DNA of 11,767 bases from Chloroflexota bacterium (GCA_013698385.1 JACCVB010000115.1:1-11767), one strand, 5' to 3'. Shown: positions 1 to 7,194, counted from the stretch's first letter. A program made the numbers and translations. The notes: generated by a model from the letters alone, not told the origin.

Positions 1-16
1 CGGAACGCGCGGCAGG

Positions 17-22
17 TATCCT
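17..22 (+). promoter_or_regulatory. Candidate -10 box (TATCCT) for the methyltransferase gene
   Basis: TATCCT matches the TANNNT -10 pattern seen before other starts in this window. Transcription would begin near position 29, leaving about 25 nt of leader that contains AGGGAG (35-40), a plausible Shine-Dalgarno site 13 nt before the GTG at 54. No clear -35 box is visible in the few upstream bases. The reading frame of the downstream gene is open to the window edge, so this hexamer could also lie inside a longer gene. Confidence 0.35.
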
Positions 23-53
23 GACCGCTGCCGCAGGGAGTCCCTCAGAGACC

Positions 54-872
54 GTGTCGAGCGAACGAGCCGAGACCTACACACACGGCCACCACGAAAG
101 CGTCCTTCGCTCGCACCGTTGGCGGACAGCGGAGAATTCCGCGGCGTACCTGTTGCCGCATCTCGCGCCGGGGATGTCCGTCCTCGACGTCGGCTGCGGA
201 CCGGGCACGATCACGATCGACCTTGCCCGCCGGGTGGCCCCGGGGCGAGTCCTTGGTCTGGACACGGCCCAGGCGCCCCTGCTCGGCGCCCGGGCCGAGG
301 CCGTGGCCGCGGCGGCCACGAACGTCGAGTTCGCGATCGGCGATGCCTACGCCCTCCCGGTCGAGGACGCTTCGTTCGATGTCGTCCACGCGCACCAGGT
401 GCTGCAGCACCTGGCGGATCCGGCCGCGGCCCTGCGCGAGATGGGTCGGGCGTGCCGGACGGGCGGGATCGTGGCCGCACGGGAGAGCGACTACGGGGCG
501 ATGACCTGGTTTCCGGCCGATCCCGTGCTGGACCGCTGGCTGGCGCTCTACCAGTCAGTCGGCCGAGCGAACGGCGGCGATCCGGATGCGGGTCGTCGGC
601 TCGTGTCCTGGGCCCACGCGGCCGGGTTCGCCGATGTGACCGCCGGCGCCTCCACGTGGTGCTTCGCGTCGCCCGCGGATCGAGCGTGGTGGGGCGGCCT
701 GTGGGCGGACCGGATCACGCATTCGACTCTGGCGGACCAGGCGATCGCCGAGGGCTTCGCGACGGCGGCCGAACTGGCCGAGATCGCCGAAGCGTGGCGC
801 CGCTGGGCAGCACACGACGACGGCCGGTTCATCGTCACGTCGGCCGAGATCCTGTGGCGTCGCCACGAATGA
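54..872 (+). CDS. Class I SAM-dependent methyltransferase (UbiE/Methyltransf_11 type)
   Basis: This is a soluble 272-residue Rossmann-fold methyltransferase. The N-terminus carries the THGHHE..RSHRWRTAENSAAYL block (residues 10-32) typical of a common actinobacterial-type family. The SAM-binding glycine loop is VLDVGCGPGT (43-52), the acidic residue ending strand 2 is D70, and GDAYALP (96-102) is the motif that contacts the adenine. VLQHLADP (117-124) follows as the post-II/III region. The C-terminal 100 residues, rich in Trp, probably form the substrate lid. The substrate cannot be read from sequence. The GTG at 54 was chosen because AGGGAG lies upstream and the family block begins soon after it. 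However, the frame stays open to base 3, so a start outside the window is possible. A small cupin follows 11 nt downstream and is probably co-transcribed. Confidence 0.9.
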   Translation: MSSERAETYTHGHHESVLRSHRWRTAENSAAYLLPHLAPGMSVLDVGCGPGTITIDLARRVAPGRVLGLDTAQAPLLGARAEAVAAAATNVEFAIGDAYALPVEDASFDVVHAHQVLQHLADPAAALREMGRACRTGGIVAARESDYGAMTWFPADPVLDRWLALYQSVGRANGGDPDAGRRLVSWAHAAGFADVTAGASTWCFASPADRAWWGGLWADRITHSTLADQAIAEGFATAAELAEIAEAWRRWAAHDDGRFIVTSAEILWRRHE

Positions 873-883
873 CGAGGAACGAG

Positions 884-1276
884 ATGGCCGACCCGGCAGG
901 GTCAACGTATCTGGTCGACATCGGCGAAGTACCGTCGCTCGACGTCTGGGGCGAAGCAGTCCGGGCCCGAGTCATCGTCGGCGACCAGGCGAGCCTGGCC
1001 GTCATCGAACTCGCGCCCGGCGCGATCGTACCGGAGCATCACCATGCGCATGAACAACTGGGGATCTGCCTGGAGGGCAGCATCACCTTCACGATCGACG
1101 GCCACCGGCGCCTCCTCGGCCCCGGCGGCACCTGGCGGATCCCATCGAACCTGCCGCACGATGCCGTCGCCGGGCCGGAAGGCGCGGTGGTCATCGACGT
1201 GTTCTCGCCAGTTCGGGCGGACTGGGGTGCGCTCCCCCGCTCCTCGCCTCGGCCGCCGCGCTGGCCCACAAGCTGA
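884..1276 (+). CDS. Small single-domain cupin protein
   Basis: This 130-residue protein has one cupin beta-barrel. Motif 1 is HHHAHEQ (52-58) followed by LEGSITF (63-69), the usual HxHxHEQ...G arrangement that supplies two or three His and a Glu to a metal. Motif 2 is IPSNLPH (87-93), giving the fourth ligand H92. Such proteins may be metal-dependent dioxygenases or isomerases, or ligand-binding proteins; the substrate is unknown. The ATG at 884 is preferred because GAGGA (874-878) sits 5 nt upstream. An in-frame ATG at 869 overlaps the methyltransferase stop (ATGA) and would add five residues by coupling. The last 15 residues are rich in Pro, Arg and Ser and look like an unstructured tail. 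It faces the FAD oxidoreductase tail-to-tail across 105 bp. Confidence 0.85.
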   Translation: MADPAGSTYLVDIGEVPSLDVWGEAVRARVIVGDQASLAVIELAPGAIVPEHHHAHEQLGICLEGSITFTIDGHRRLLGPGGTWRIPSNLPHDAVAGPEGAVVIDVFSPVRADWGALPRSSPRPPRWPTS

Positions 1277-1381
1277 CGCTGACGGCCCGGGCCCTTGCCT
1301 CGCCCGGTCTGACGCGTCCCGAGTTCGCCAAATGTCCGCCCCGGTCGGCGCGCCCGGCGGTTCGCCCCGGGCCTGGACCCC

Positions 1382-3058
1382 TCAGGCGCGCGCCCGCGGT
1401 CGCGTCTTGGCTCGGTCCTTGATGATCTGGCTCGCGGCGAGCTTGCCCGGAGCGCCCATCACGCAGCCGCCCGGGTGCGTTCCCGAGCCGCACTGGTAAT
1501 AGCCTTCGATGGGGGTCCGGTACTGCGACCAGCCGGGCGCCGGTCGGAAGAAGAACATCTGGGGCGCGATGAACTCGCCGGCGAAGATGTTGCCCTCGCT
1601 CAGGCCGACCGTCCGCTCGATATGCAGCGGCGTCACGACCTCGCGCTGGAGGACGAGATCGCCGAACCCCGGGAAGAACGACTCGAGCGTCCGCTGGACG
1701 GTGTCGCCCAAATTCTCCTTTTCGGTGTCCCAGTCACTCTCGCGCAGCTTGTACGGGGTGTACTGGATGAAGCAGCTGAGGACGTGCTTGCCGGGTGGCG
1801 CCATGTCCGGATCGATCGTCGATTGGACGGCCATGTCGATATACGGGCGCTGGCTGTACCAGCCGTACTTCGCGTCGTCGAACGCGCGTTCCAGGTAGTC
1901 CATGGACGGTCCGATATTGGTGAAGCCGCGAAAATGGTCCGGCTTCGGGCCCAGGCCCGGGTAGTCGGGCAGCCCGTCGAGCGCGAAGTTGACCTTGGAC
2001 GAGGTGCCCTGGAACCGGAACCGCCGGATGTGCTCCACGAGGTCGTCCGGCAGTTCGCTCGGATCGACCAGCTCGAGGAACGTCCGTCGCGGATCGAGCG
2101 CGCTGATCACGGTGCCGGCGTGGTACTCCGTGCCGTCGGCCAGGGCCACGCCCGTTGCCTGGCCGTCCTTCGTGATGACCGCCTCGACCGGCGATTCGAG
2201 GAGGATCTCCGCGCCGAACGACTGGGCGGCCCGGGCGAGCACCTGGGTGAAGCCACCATTGCCACCCTTGTGGAAGGCCCACGAACCGAATTCGCCGTCA
2301 TGCTCGCCCAGCGAGTGATAGAGCAGCACCAGGCCCGAGCCCTGCGAGCGCGGTCCGACCTTCGTCCCGATGATGCTTGACGACGCCAGGTAGCCCTTCA
2401 GCAGCTCCGAGTCGAAGTAATCGTCGAGGAAGTCGGCGGCGCTGCCGGTCAGCAGCCGCACCGCGTTGTGCAGCACGCGCTTGTCCAGCTTGCGGAGGCG
2501 GGCACCGATCCCGGCCAGCGCGAGCAACTCCTCGGGATCGTCGCTGAAGATGTCCGGCGGGACCGTGTCGAGGAGCGGCTTGATCGCCTGGCATACCCGA
2601 TCCATGTCGTGGCCGTACTGGTCGTACGCGTCCGCGTCGTGCTTCGAGTGCCGTGCGATCTCCTTGAGATTCTGGGCGTGGTCCTGGCCGAACAGCAGGT
2701 AGTCGCCCTGCCCGTCCGGGGCGAATCGCGACGACATCAGCAGCGGCATGAAGCCGTGCTTGACGAGCTCCAGGTCGTGGATGATGTCCGGCCGAAGCAG
2801 GCTCAGGGCATACGAGAAGGTCGTGAACCAGAATCCCGGCCGGAGTTCTTCCGTGATCGCGGCCCCGCCGACGAGATGGCGACGCTCCAGGATCAGGGTG
2901 CGCAGGCCGGACTTCGCCAGGTACGCCCCGTTGACCAGGCCGTTGTGCCCGCCGCCGATGACGATCGCGTCGTACGTTCGATCCGCCTTCGACGTCGACC
3001 GGTTGGACTTCGGCGGATTCGATCGCTTCGACTTCTTGTCCGGAGCCGTCATCGTCAT
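1382..3058 (-). CDS. PYROXD2-like NAD(P)/FAD-dependent oxidoreductase (phytoene desaturase superfamily)
   Basis: This 558-residue flavoprotein begins with a basic, Ser/Lys/Pro-rich tail (1-27). A Rossmann FAD site follows: AIVIGGGHNG (31-40), with E58 in LILERR positioned for the ADP ribose. GGAAITEE (64-71) and SYALSLLRPDI (82-92) are hallmarks of the PYROXD2/COG1233 group. A second dinucleotide-side block is VISALDPR (317-324). The C-terminal FAD-closing motif is CGSGTHPGGCVMG (523-535), again PYROXD2-like. Family members oxidise C-C or C-N bonds, but this clade has no assigned substrate. The gene starts 2 nt after the stop of the GcvT-family gene, so the two are almost certainly one transcript. 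That pairing suggests oxidation coupled to one-carbon transfer, although carotenoid chemistry is not excluded by fold alone. No crt genes are nearby. Confidence 0.88.
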   Translation of the reverse strand: MTMTAPDKKSKRSNPPKSNRSTSKADRTYDAIVIGGGHNGLVNGAYLAKSGLRTLILERRHLVGGAAITEELRPGFWFTTFSYALSLLRPDIIHDLELVKHGFMPLLMSSRFAPDGQGDYLLFGQDHAQNLKEIARHSKHDADAYDQYGHDMDRVCQAIKPLLDTVPPDIFSDDPEELLALAGIGARLRKLDKRVLHNAVRLLTGSAADFLDDYFDSELLKGYLASSSIIGTKVGPRSQGSGLVLLYHSLGEHDGEFGSWAFHKGGNGGFTQVLARAAQSFGAEILLESPVEAVITKDGQATGVALADGTEYHAGTVISALDPRRTFLELVDPSELPDDLVEHIRRFRFQGTSSKVNFALDGLPDYPGLGPKPDHFRGFTNIGPSMDYLERAFDDAKYGWYSQRPYIDMAVQSTIDPDMAPPGKHVLSCFIQYTPYKLRESDWDTEKENLGDTVQRTLESFFPGFGDLVLQREVVTPLHIERTVGLSEGNIFAGEFIAPQMFFFRPAPGWSQYRTPIEGYYQCGSGTHPGGCVMGAPGKLAASQIIKDRAKTRPRARA

Positions 3059-3060
3059 GG

Positions 3061-4260
3061 TCAGACCGTCTTTCGCTGTGGGTTGTAGAGCGGCAACCGG
3101 GCCACGTGCGCGGCGACCTGCTCGTAGTGATGATCCACCGTGAACTCAAGGTTCACCTTCGTACCGACCGCCGCGAAGTCGGGCCGGACACGGGCGATCG
3201 CAATGTGGCGCTGGAGCATCGGCGAATACATGAAGCTCGTCGCATAGCCGACGCGCTTGTAGTCGTCGTCATAGACCATCCAGTCCTCGACGATCGGGGT
3301 GTGATCCTTGGGTGGGATGAGGCCGGCGTCGCCGTAGACCCGGTCGTAGTCACGCCAGTCCACGACGAGGCCACGCATCGTCCAACGCGAGGTCTTCTCG
3401 GCGATCTCGCGCTGGAGCGCCTTGCGGCCGATGAACGCCCGATCGTCGCCGTTGAGGTCCTTGAACATCCACGACCAACCGAGCTCGATCGGGCTCGAGC
3501 GGTGGGCGTCGTTCCAGGCGTAGCGGCTCGAGTCGAAGTCGGCGTCGAGCAGGAGCAGGCCGGCTTCGATCCGGAGCATGTACAGCGCGGCGAGCCCGAA
3601 CGGCAGCACGCCGTGGCCCTCGACGCTGTCCCAGAGCGCGTCCCAGACGTGGAGGGCGTCCGGGGACTCCATCCAGATCTCGTAGCCGAGATCGCCCGTG
3701 TAGCCGGTTCGACTGACGGTCACCGCGGCCCCACCGATCTCGCCCCGAGCCAGGCCGAAGTACGGGATGGATCCCATCTGCGGCACGAGCTTGCGGAGCA
3801 GATCGCGTGATCGCGGGCCCTGCAGCGCGAGAGTCCCGATGTCGTGGCTGACTTCCTCGATGCGCGCGTCGTTCCGGCCGATCCGATCCTCGAAGTAGGC
3901 GAGGTTGGCTTCCGCACTGGTCAGCAGGTACTCGTTCCGGGCGGTGTGCAGGATGACTCCGTCCTCGATCACGAAGCCACGATCGTCCAGCCAGCAGGTG
4001 TACTGCGCCTGGCCCGGCACGCACGCACGGATGTCGCGGGCGAGCACGCCGGCCAGAAAGGATTCCGCGTCCTTGCCCGTGATCCGATACTTGTACAGCG
4101 GACTCGAGTCGAAGATGCCCGCAGCATTGCGGACCGCGAAGTATTCGAGCTTGTCCGACATCTGGTAGCGGTTCGCGGCAAGGTGCCCAGACCAGTGGCT
4201 CCACAGCTGAGTCTCGTTCAGGGCGTTCGTGCGCTCATGGAGGGGCGTCGTGCGGATCAT
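3061..4260 (-). CDS. Aminomethyltransferase (GcvT/T-protein) family, tetrahydrofolate-dependent
   Basis: This 399-residue protein has the GcvT fold: an N-terminal folate-binding domain and a C-terminal barrel. Visible family blocks are FAVRNAAGIFDSS (41-53), RGFVIEDGVIL (94-104), LALQGPRS (144-151), RTGYTGDLGYEI (184-195) and LRIEAG (229-234). In GcvT the active-site Asp pair reads DD; here the aligned pair is E99-D100, as variable in relatives that act on substrates other than lipoylated H-protein (DmdA, LigM, dimethylglycine dehydrogenase tail). No gcvH or gcvP is nearby, which argues against a glycine-cleavage role. I chose the ATG at 4260 with GAGG 13 nt upstream; a TTG at 4329 would add 23 residues without family resemblance. 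It is the first gene of an operon with the FAD oxidoreductase and diverges from a TetR gene. Likely role, by inference: capture of a one-carbon unit on tetrahydrofolate. Confidence 0.88.
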   Translation of the reverse strand: MIRTTPLHERTNALNETQLWSHWSGHLAANRYQMSDKLEYFAVRNAAGIFDSSPLYKYRITGKDAESFLAGVLARDIRACVPGQAQYTCWLDDRGFVIEDGVILHTARNEYLLTSAEANLAYFEDRIGRNDARIEEVSHDIGTLALQGPRSRDLLRKLVPQMGSIPYFGLARGEIGGAAVTVSRTGYTGDLGYEIWMESPDALHVWDALWDSVEGHGVLPFGLAALYMLRIEAGLLLLDADFDSSRYAWNDAHRSSPIELGWSWMFKDLNGDDRAFIGRKALQREIAEKTSRWTMRGLVVDWRDYDRVYGDAGLIPPKDHTPIVEDWMVYDDDYKRVGYATSFMYSPMLQRHIAIARVRPDFAAVGTKVNLEFTVDHHYEQVAAHVARLPLYNPQRKTV

Positions 4261-4282
4261 GCCGTGCGTGCGACCTCGATAG

Positions 4283-4343
4283 CCGTCCGTGGTTGCCGCG
4301 ACGATATCGCGGATTGGACGGATGCGCAATATCGTCTTACGCT
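4283..4343. promoter_or_regulatory. Shared divergent promoter/operator region between GcvT operon and tetR
   Basis: A perfect inverted repeat CCGCGA-cgata-TCGCGG lies at 4296-4312. It is nearly concentric with outer arms CCGTCC (4283-4288) and GGACGG (4316-4321). A third pair, GACGATAT (4300-4307) and ATATCGTC (4329-4336), links the palindrome to the tetR promoter. On the minus strand TATCGT (4306 to 4301), inside the palindrome, is a candidate -10 for the GcvT operon. On the plus strand TACGCT (4338-4343) is the candidate -10 for tetR, 7 nt before its ATG. A repressor bound here would cover both promoters. The assignment to the adjacent TetR protein is inference. Confidence 0.5.
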
Positions 4344-4350
4344 TCGGCCC

Positions 4351-5016
4351 ATGAGCCGGATGTCCCGTGGCGACCGACGCGACGCGATCGTCGCCGCGGC
4401 CGTGGCCGTCGCCGTGCGCAAGGGTCTTGCGTCAACGACGGTCCGCGACGTCGCGTCGGAGATGGGCACCTCGTCTGGCCTCATCCATCACTACTTCGAG
4501 TCGATGGACGACGTGCTGGCGGCAGCGTTCAAACGCGTCGCCTCGCAGGATCTCACCGCGTCAGGTCGGCAGATGGTCGCGGCCGAAACGCCCCTCGCGG
4601 CACTGAAGGTGTTCTTCCGGACCTACGCTCCGGCCGACAAGGACTGGTCGTTCCAGCTCTGGTTGGATGCCTGGGCGGAGGCCGCCCGACGACCAGCGGT
4701 GCGGGCCATCTCGCGCCAACTCAACCTCGAGTGGCAGGGCCTGCTCGAGGGCGTGATCCGGGCGGGCGTCGCGGACGGCACCTTTACCTGCGCCGAACCG
4801 GCCGCCGCGGCATGGCGGATCCTGTCCCTGCTCGACGGACTCGCGCTCCAGGTCATCGCCCACGGAACGACGATCGGACGGGACGACGTCATCGCCTGGA
4901 CGACCGGCGCCGCCGAGCGTGAGCTGGGCCTGCCCGACGGCGCGCTGGCCGCGAGGTGCGCGCGTCGGGGTCGTGCCCGGGGGACGAGCCCTAGGCCCGG
5001 ACCTCCTGGCGCATGA
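4351..5016 (+). CDS. TetR-family transcriptional regulator, BetI-like
   Basis: This 221-residue regulator has an N-terminal helix-turn-helix: RDAIVAAAV (10-18), then VRDVASEMGTSSGLIHHYFE (31-50), the closing HYF-type signature of TetR proteins, followed by MDDVLAAAF (52-60). The ligand-binding half contains WLDAWAEAARRPAVRAI (104-120), which resembles the BetI C-terminal domain. Well-known BetI proteins respond to choline, but the ligand cannot be assumed here. It diverges from the GcvT/FAD-oxidoreductase operon with 90 bp between starts, the classic layout for a local repressor, and probably autoregulates. Translation is probably leaderless: TACGCT ends 7 nt before the ATG and there is no Shine-Dalgarno site. 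The last 25 residues are low-complexity Arg/Gly/Pro and run antisense over a probable gene remnant, so the original stop may have been lost. Confidence 0.9.
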   Translation: MSRMSRGDRRDAIVAAAVAVAVRKGLASTTVRDVASEMGTSSGLIHHYFESMDDVLAAAFKRVASQDLTASGRQMVAAETPLAALKVFFRTYAPADKDWSFQLWLDAWAEAARRPAVRAISRQLNLEWQGLLEGVIRAGVADGTFTCAEPAAAAWRILSLLDGLALQVIAHGTTIGRDDVIAWTTGAAERELGLPDGALAARCARRGRARGTSPRPGPPGA

Positions 5017-5092
5017 AGCGCACGTAGGCGAGAGCGAAGCAGGCGACCGTCAGCGCGACGAGTGCGAGCACCACCTGGATGCGCCGCGCCAA
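4991..5092 (-). pseudogene. Probable remnant: last transmembrane helix of a lost membrane protein
   Basis: On the minus strand, a 33-codon frame opening with TTG at 5092 and ending at TAG (4991-4993) reads RRIQVVLALVALTVACFALA, then YVRFMRQEVRA. That is one convincing membrane helix followed by a basic cytoplasmic end, as in the C-terminus of ABC-2-type permeases. Upstream of 5092 the frame stays open but turns into non-hydrophobic, biased sequence, with no ATG or GTG and no ribosome-binding site at useful distance. I read it as the 3' stub left by a deletion. The alternative is a real small single-pass membrane protein using TTG. It overlaps the tetR 3' end by 26 bp in antisense. The remaining bases up to 5175 show nothing else I can support. 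Confidence 0.35.
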
Positions 5093-5175
5093 AAACCGTG
5101 CGCAATGAAGACCCTCCTGCGTCAGATCGCAACCGAACCGTCGACCAGCCTGGCGGAGCGATGGAGTCCTGAGCG

Positions 5176-5181
5176 TATCCT
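5176..5181 (+). promoter_or_regulatory. Candidate -10 box (TATCCT) of a leaderless PAC2 mRNA
   Basis: TATCCT ends 6 nt before the GTG at 5188, so transcription would start at or next to the start codon. No Shine-Dalgarno site precedes that GTG (TGGTGG only), which fits leaderless translation. No -35 hexamer is evident. Confidence 0.5.
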
Positions 5182-5187
5182 TGGTGG

Positions 5188-6057
5188 GTGAGCCTATACC
5201 GCATCGCCCCGCCCGGCAGTCCCGGTGACCCGGGCGATCTGATCGCGCCCACGATGCTCGGAGCGTTCGATGGCTGGGTCGATGCCGGCAGCGCCGCCAC
5301 CGCAGCGCTCGCGCTTCTCGTCGAGGACGCTCCCGTCGTCGCCACGTTCGAGAGCGACCAGCTGTTCGACTACCGTTCGCGCCGACCGACGCTCGAGATC
5401 GAGGACGGCCGGCTGGCCGAACTCGCCTGGCCCGAACTCACGCTTCGACGCGTCACCGTGTCCGACCGAGACCTGCTCATCCTGACCGGGCCGGAGCCGG
5501 ACGATCGCTGGCAGGCCTTCCGGGCCGCCGTGGTCGAGCTGGGCCAGCGACTCGGGGTCGTGGAGTGGATCAGCCTTGGCGCCATCCCGGCGGCCGTGCC
5601 GCATACCCGTTCCGTCCCGGTGATGGGCACCACGTCTGAGCCCGGTCGGCTGCGCGGCGGGATCCACCCGGGACCGGCGGGCATCCTGCGCGTCCCTGCG
5701 GCGACCGTCTCCGTCCTGGAGATGGCTATGTCCGAGCACGGCACCCCGGCCGTCGGCTACTTCGCCCAGGTCCCGCACTACGTGTCCGGGCCGTACCCCG
5801 CGGCCTCGCTGGAGCTGCTCACCATCGTGGGCCGGCATCTCGGGGTGGAGCTACCGACCGGAAACCTGGCCGACGAAGCGCACCAGCTCCGGACCCGGCT
5901 GGACGGCGCGACGGCACTCGAGGAGACCACGCGCGCGTACGTCGAGCGGCTGGAGTCCATGGTGGACGAGCAGCGGCTCCCGTCGGGCGACGAGCTGATC
6001 TCGGAGATCGAGCGGTTCCTGCGTGAGGGCGGCACGGAGGGCAGCCAGCGCCCGTGA
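5188..6057 (+). CDS. PAC2 family protein (proteasome-assembly-chaperone-like)
   Basis: This 289-residue protein shows the signature blocks of the bacterial PAC2 family (COG2047-like): GAFDGWVDAG (25-34), FDYRSRRP (60-67), RDLLILTGPEPD (94-105), VEWISLGAIPAAVPHTR (125-141) and VPHYVSGPYPAASLELL (195-211). A C-terminal helical region (about 225-285) is rich in Glu and Leu. PAC2 is homologous to eukaryotic proteasome assembly chaperone 2; in bacteria and archaea its function is not settled, and it occurs in actinobacteria and Chloroflexota with or without proteasomes. No proteasome gene lies in this window. It probably has its own leaderless promoter and stands alone, ending 27 bp from the convergent desaturase gene. 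Confidence 0.9.
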   Translation: MSLYRIAPPGSPGDPGDLIAPTMLGAFDGWVDAGSAATAALALLVEDAPVVATFESDQLFDYRSRRPTLEIEDGRLAELAWPELTLRRVTVSDRDLLILTGPEPDDRWQAFRAAVVELGQRLGVVEWISLGAIPAAVPHTRSVPVMGTTSEPGRLRGGIHPGPAGILRVPAATVSVLEMAMSEHGTPAVGYFAQVPHYVSGPYPAASLELLTIVGRHLGVELPTGNLADEAHQLRTRLDGATALEETTRAYVERLESMVDEQRLPSGDELISEIERFLREGGTEGSQRP

Positions 6058-6066
6058 TCGCGAGGC

Positions 6067-6079
6067 GCGGGTGACCCGC
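6067..6079. terminator. Weak hairpin between convergent genes
   Basis: GCGGG-TGA-CCCGC (6067-6079) can form a 5-bp stem with a 3-nt loop in the 27-bp gap between the PAC2 stop (6057) and the desaturase stop (6085). It has no U-run on either strand. In DNA this GC-rich a short stem can arise by chance, so a termination role is only suggested by position. Confidence 0.25.
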
Positions 6080-6084
6080 CGGCG

Positions 6085-7062
6085 CTAGCCCGCCGAGGCG
6101 ATGCGCGGCACGGTCGAGGTGAGCATCTTCTGTTCGAACCGCGTCGCGGCCGCATCGATCTTCTGGAGGTGCTCGGCCAGGCGCCGGCGCGCCTCCTCGG
6201 CCCCGGCATCGAGGCCCTCCAGCTCGAAGATCCGCCAGTGCCGGATGATCGGCATCAGCACTTCGTCGTGATGGACCCGCAGGTCATAAATCCCGGCTTT
6301 GGCGATCTGGGCGGCCTTGCGGATGAACCCCGGGATGCCGGCGCCCGGCATCTCAAAGGCAAGGACCTCGTCCACGATCGCGCGCACCGCGGCCGATGGC
6401 TGGACCTTGAGCGCCGCGCCCAGGATGTCCCGGTAGAAGACCATGTGCAGGTTCTCGTCCGCGGCGATCCGGACCATGATCTTGTCCGCGACGGGGTCGG
6501 ACGAATAGCGACCGGTATTGCGGTGCGCGATGCGCGTCGCCAGCTCCTGGAACGCGACGTAGGCCAGGCCGCGCAGGGTACCCGGCGAGTCGTGGTCGTA
6601 GCCCTGCTGGAGCTGGGTCATCCGTCCACGCTCCAGCATGACCGGATCGATGTTGCGGGTGACCGTCAGGTAGTCGCGCAGGACGATGGCGTGGCGACCC
6701 TCCTCCGCCGTCCAGCGGCCGACCCAGGCGATCCACGGGCCGTCGCCCTTGCCGAACATGCCGTGGATGAGGCGGTGGTACGAGGGCAGGTTGTCTTCCG
6801 TCAGGAGGCCGATCTCGAACGCGGTCTGGGCGACGCCCGTCAAGCGCGGCTGGTCCGGGGTCCAGGGCTCCTTGTCGAAGTCACGCCCCAGGCGGTACGG
6901 GATGAAGTCGTGGGGGAACCACTCCTGCGCGACCTTCGCGTGGCGGTCGTACAGGCGGGCGGCTTCAGGCTCGAGTTCACGAAGGAGCGCCTGGTCCTGG
7001 GCGATCGCCTCATCCGGTGAAAGGCGCTCACCCGGATCAAGGCGGATCTCGAGGTCGGTCAT
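6085..7062 (-). CDS. Acyl-ACP desaturase (soluble di-iron, FA_desaturase_2; DesA-like)
   Basis: This 325-residue protein belongs to the soluble stearoyl-ACP-type desaturases, close in style to mycobacterial DesA proteins. The full di-iron ligand set is present: E89 in LLTEDN, E121 and H124 in EEGRH, E173 in FQELAT, and E203 and H206 in DENLH. It lacks membrane helices, as expected for the cytosolic family. The predicted reaction is O2-dependent insertion of a double bond into an acyl chain carried on acyl carrier protein, using electrons from ferredoxin. Position specificity cannot be read. No ferredoxin, reductase or fatty-acid gene is adjacent. The ATG at 7062 was chosen because GGAG (7070-7073) lies 7 nt upstream and a candidate -10 (TACGCT) precedes it; the frame remains open further upstream without family resemblance. 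Confidence 0.92.
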   Translation of the reverse strand: MTDLEIRLDPGERLSPDEAIAQDQALLRELEPEAARLYDRHAKVAQEWFPHDFIPYRLGRDFDKEPWTPDQPRLTGVAQTAFEIGLLTEDNLPSYHRLIHGMFGKGDGPWIAWVGRWTAEEGRHAIVLRDYLTVTRNIDPVMLERGRMTQLQQGYDHDSPGTLRGLAYVAFQELATRIAHRNTGRYSSDPVADKIMVRIAADENLHMVFYRDILGAALKVQPSAAVRAIVDEVLAFEMPGAGIPGFIRKAAQIAKAGIYDLRVHHDEVLMPIIRHWRIFELEGLDAGAEEARRRLAEHLQKIDAAATRFEQKMLTSTVPRIASAG

Positions 7063-7092
7063 GGATCGTCTCCGGTTGTTCGGGGCCCTGGA

Positions 7093-7098
7093 AGCGTA
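7093..7098 (-). promoter_or_regulatory. Candidate -10 box (TACGCT) of the desaturase gene
   Basis: On the minus strand TACGCT (7098 to 7093) would start transcription near 7086, leaving a leader of about 25 nt with GGAG 7 nt before the ATG at 7062. It is the same hexamer as the divergent HipA-like promoter (7195-7200). The desaturase mRNA would be leadered, the other leaderless. Confidence 0.4.
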
Positions 7099-7194
7099 CC
7101 CGGGATCCCCGATGTCTGGCGTGGGACGCGTGCGAACCTGCACGGGCATCCCGCGTTCCTCGGGCCCGTCGGTCGGGCGCACCGTCCGCTGGGC

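Noticed and set aside
1284..1371. GGCCCGGGCC (1284-1293), GGCGCGCC (1347-1354) and short hairpins between the first cupin and the FAD oxidoreductase
   Set aside because: Short G/C-only palindromes are expected by chance at this base composition, and none has a U-run; not enough for a terminator call.
1475..2380. Long open frame on the plus strand (301 codons)
   Set aside because: Antisense shadow of the FAD oxidoreductase, whose FAD motifs are unambiguous; the plus-strand product is Arg/Glu-rich without any family motif.
3106..3810. Long open frame on the plus strand (234 codons)
   Set aside because: Antisense shadow of the GcvT-family gene; low-complexity Val/Arg/Glu composition typical of reverse reading of GC-rich genes.
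4919..5191. 90-codon plus-strand frame spanning the tetR-PAC2 gap
   Set aside because: No ribosome-binding site and no motif; Arg/Pro/His-biased sequence overlapping the tetR end and the membrane-helix stub.
6169..7020. Long open frame on the plus strand (283 codons)
   Set aside because: Antisense shadow of the desaturase gene, which has a complete di-iron ligand set.
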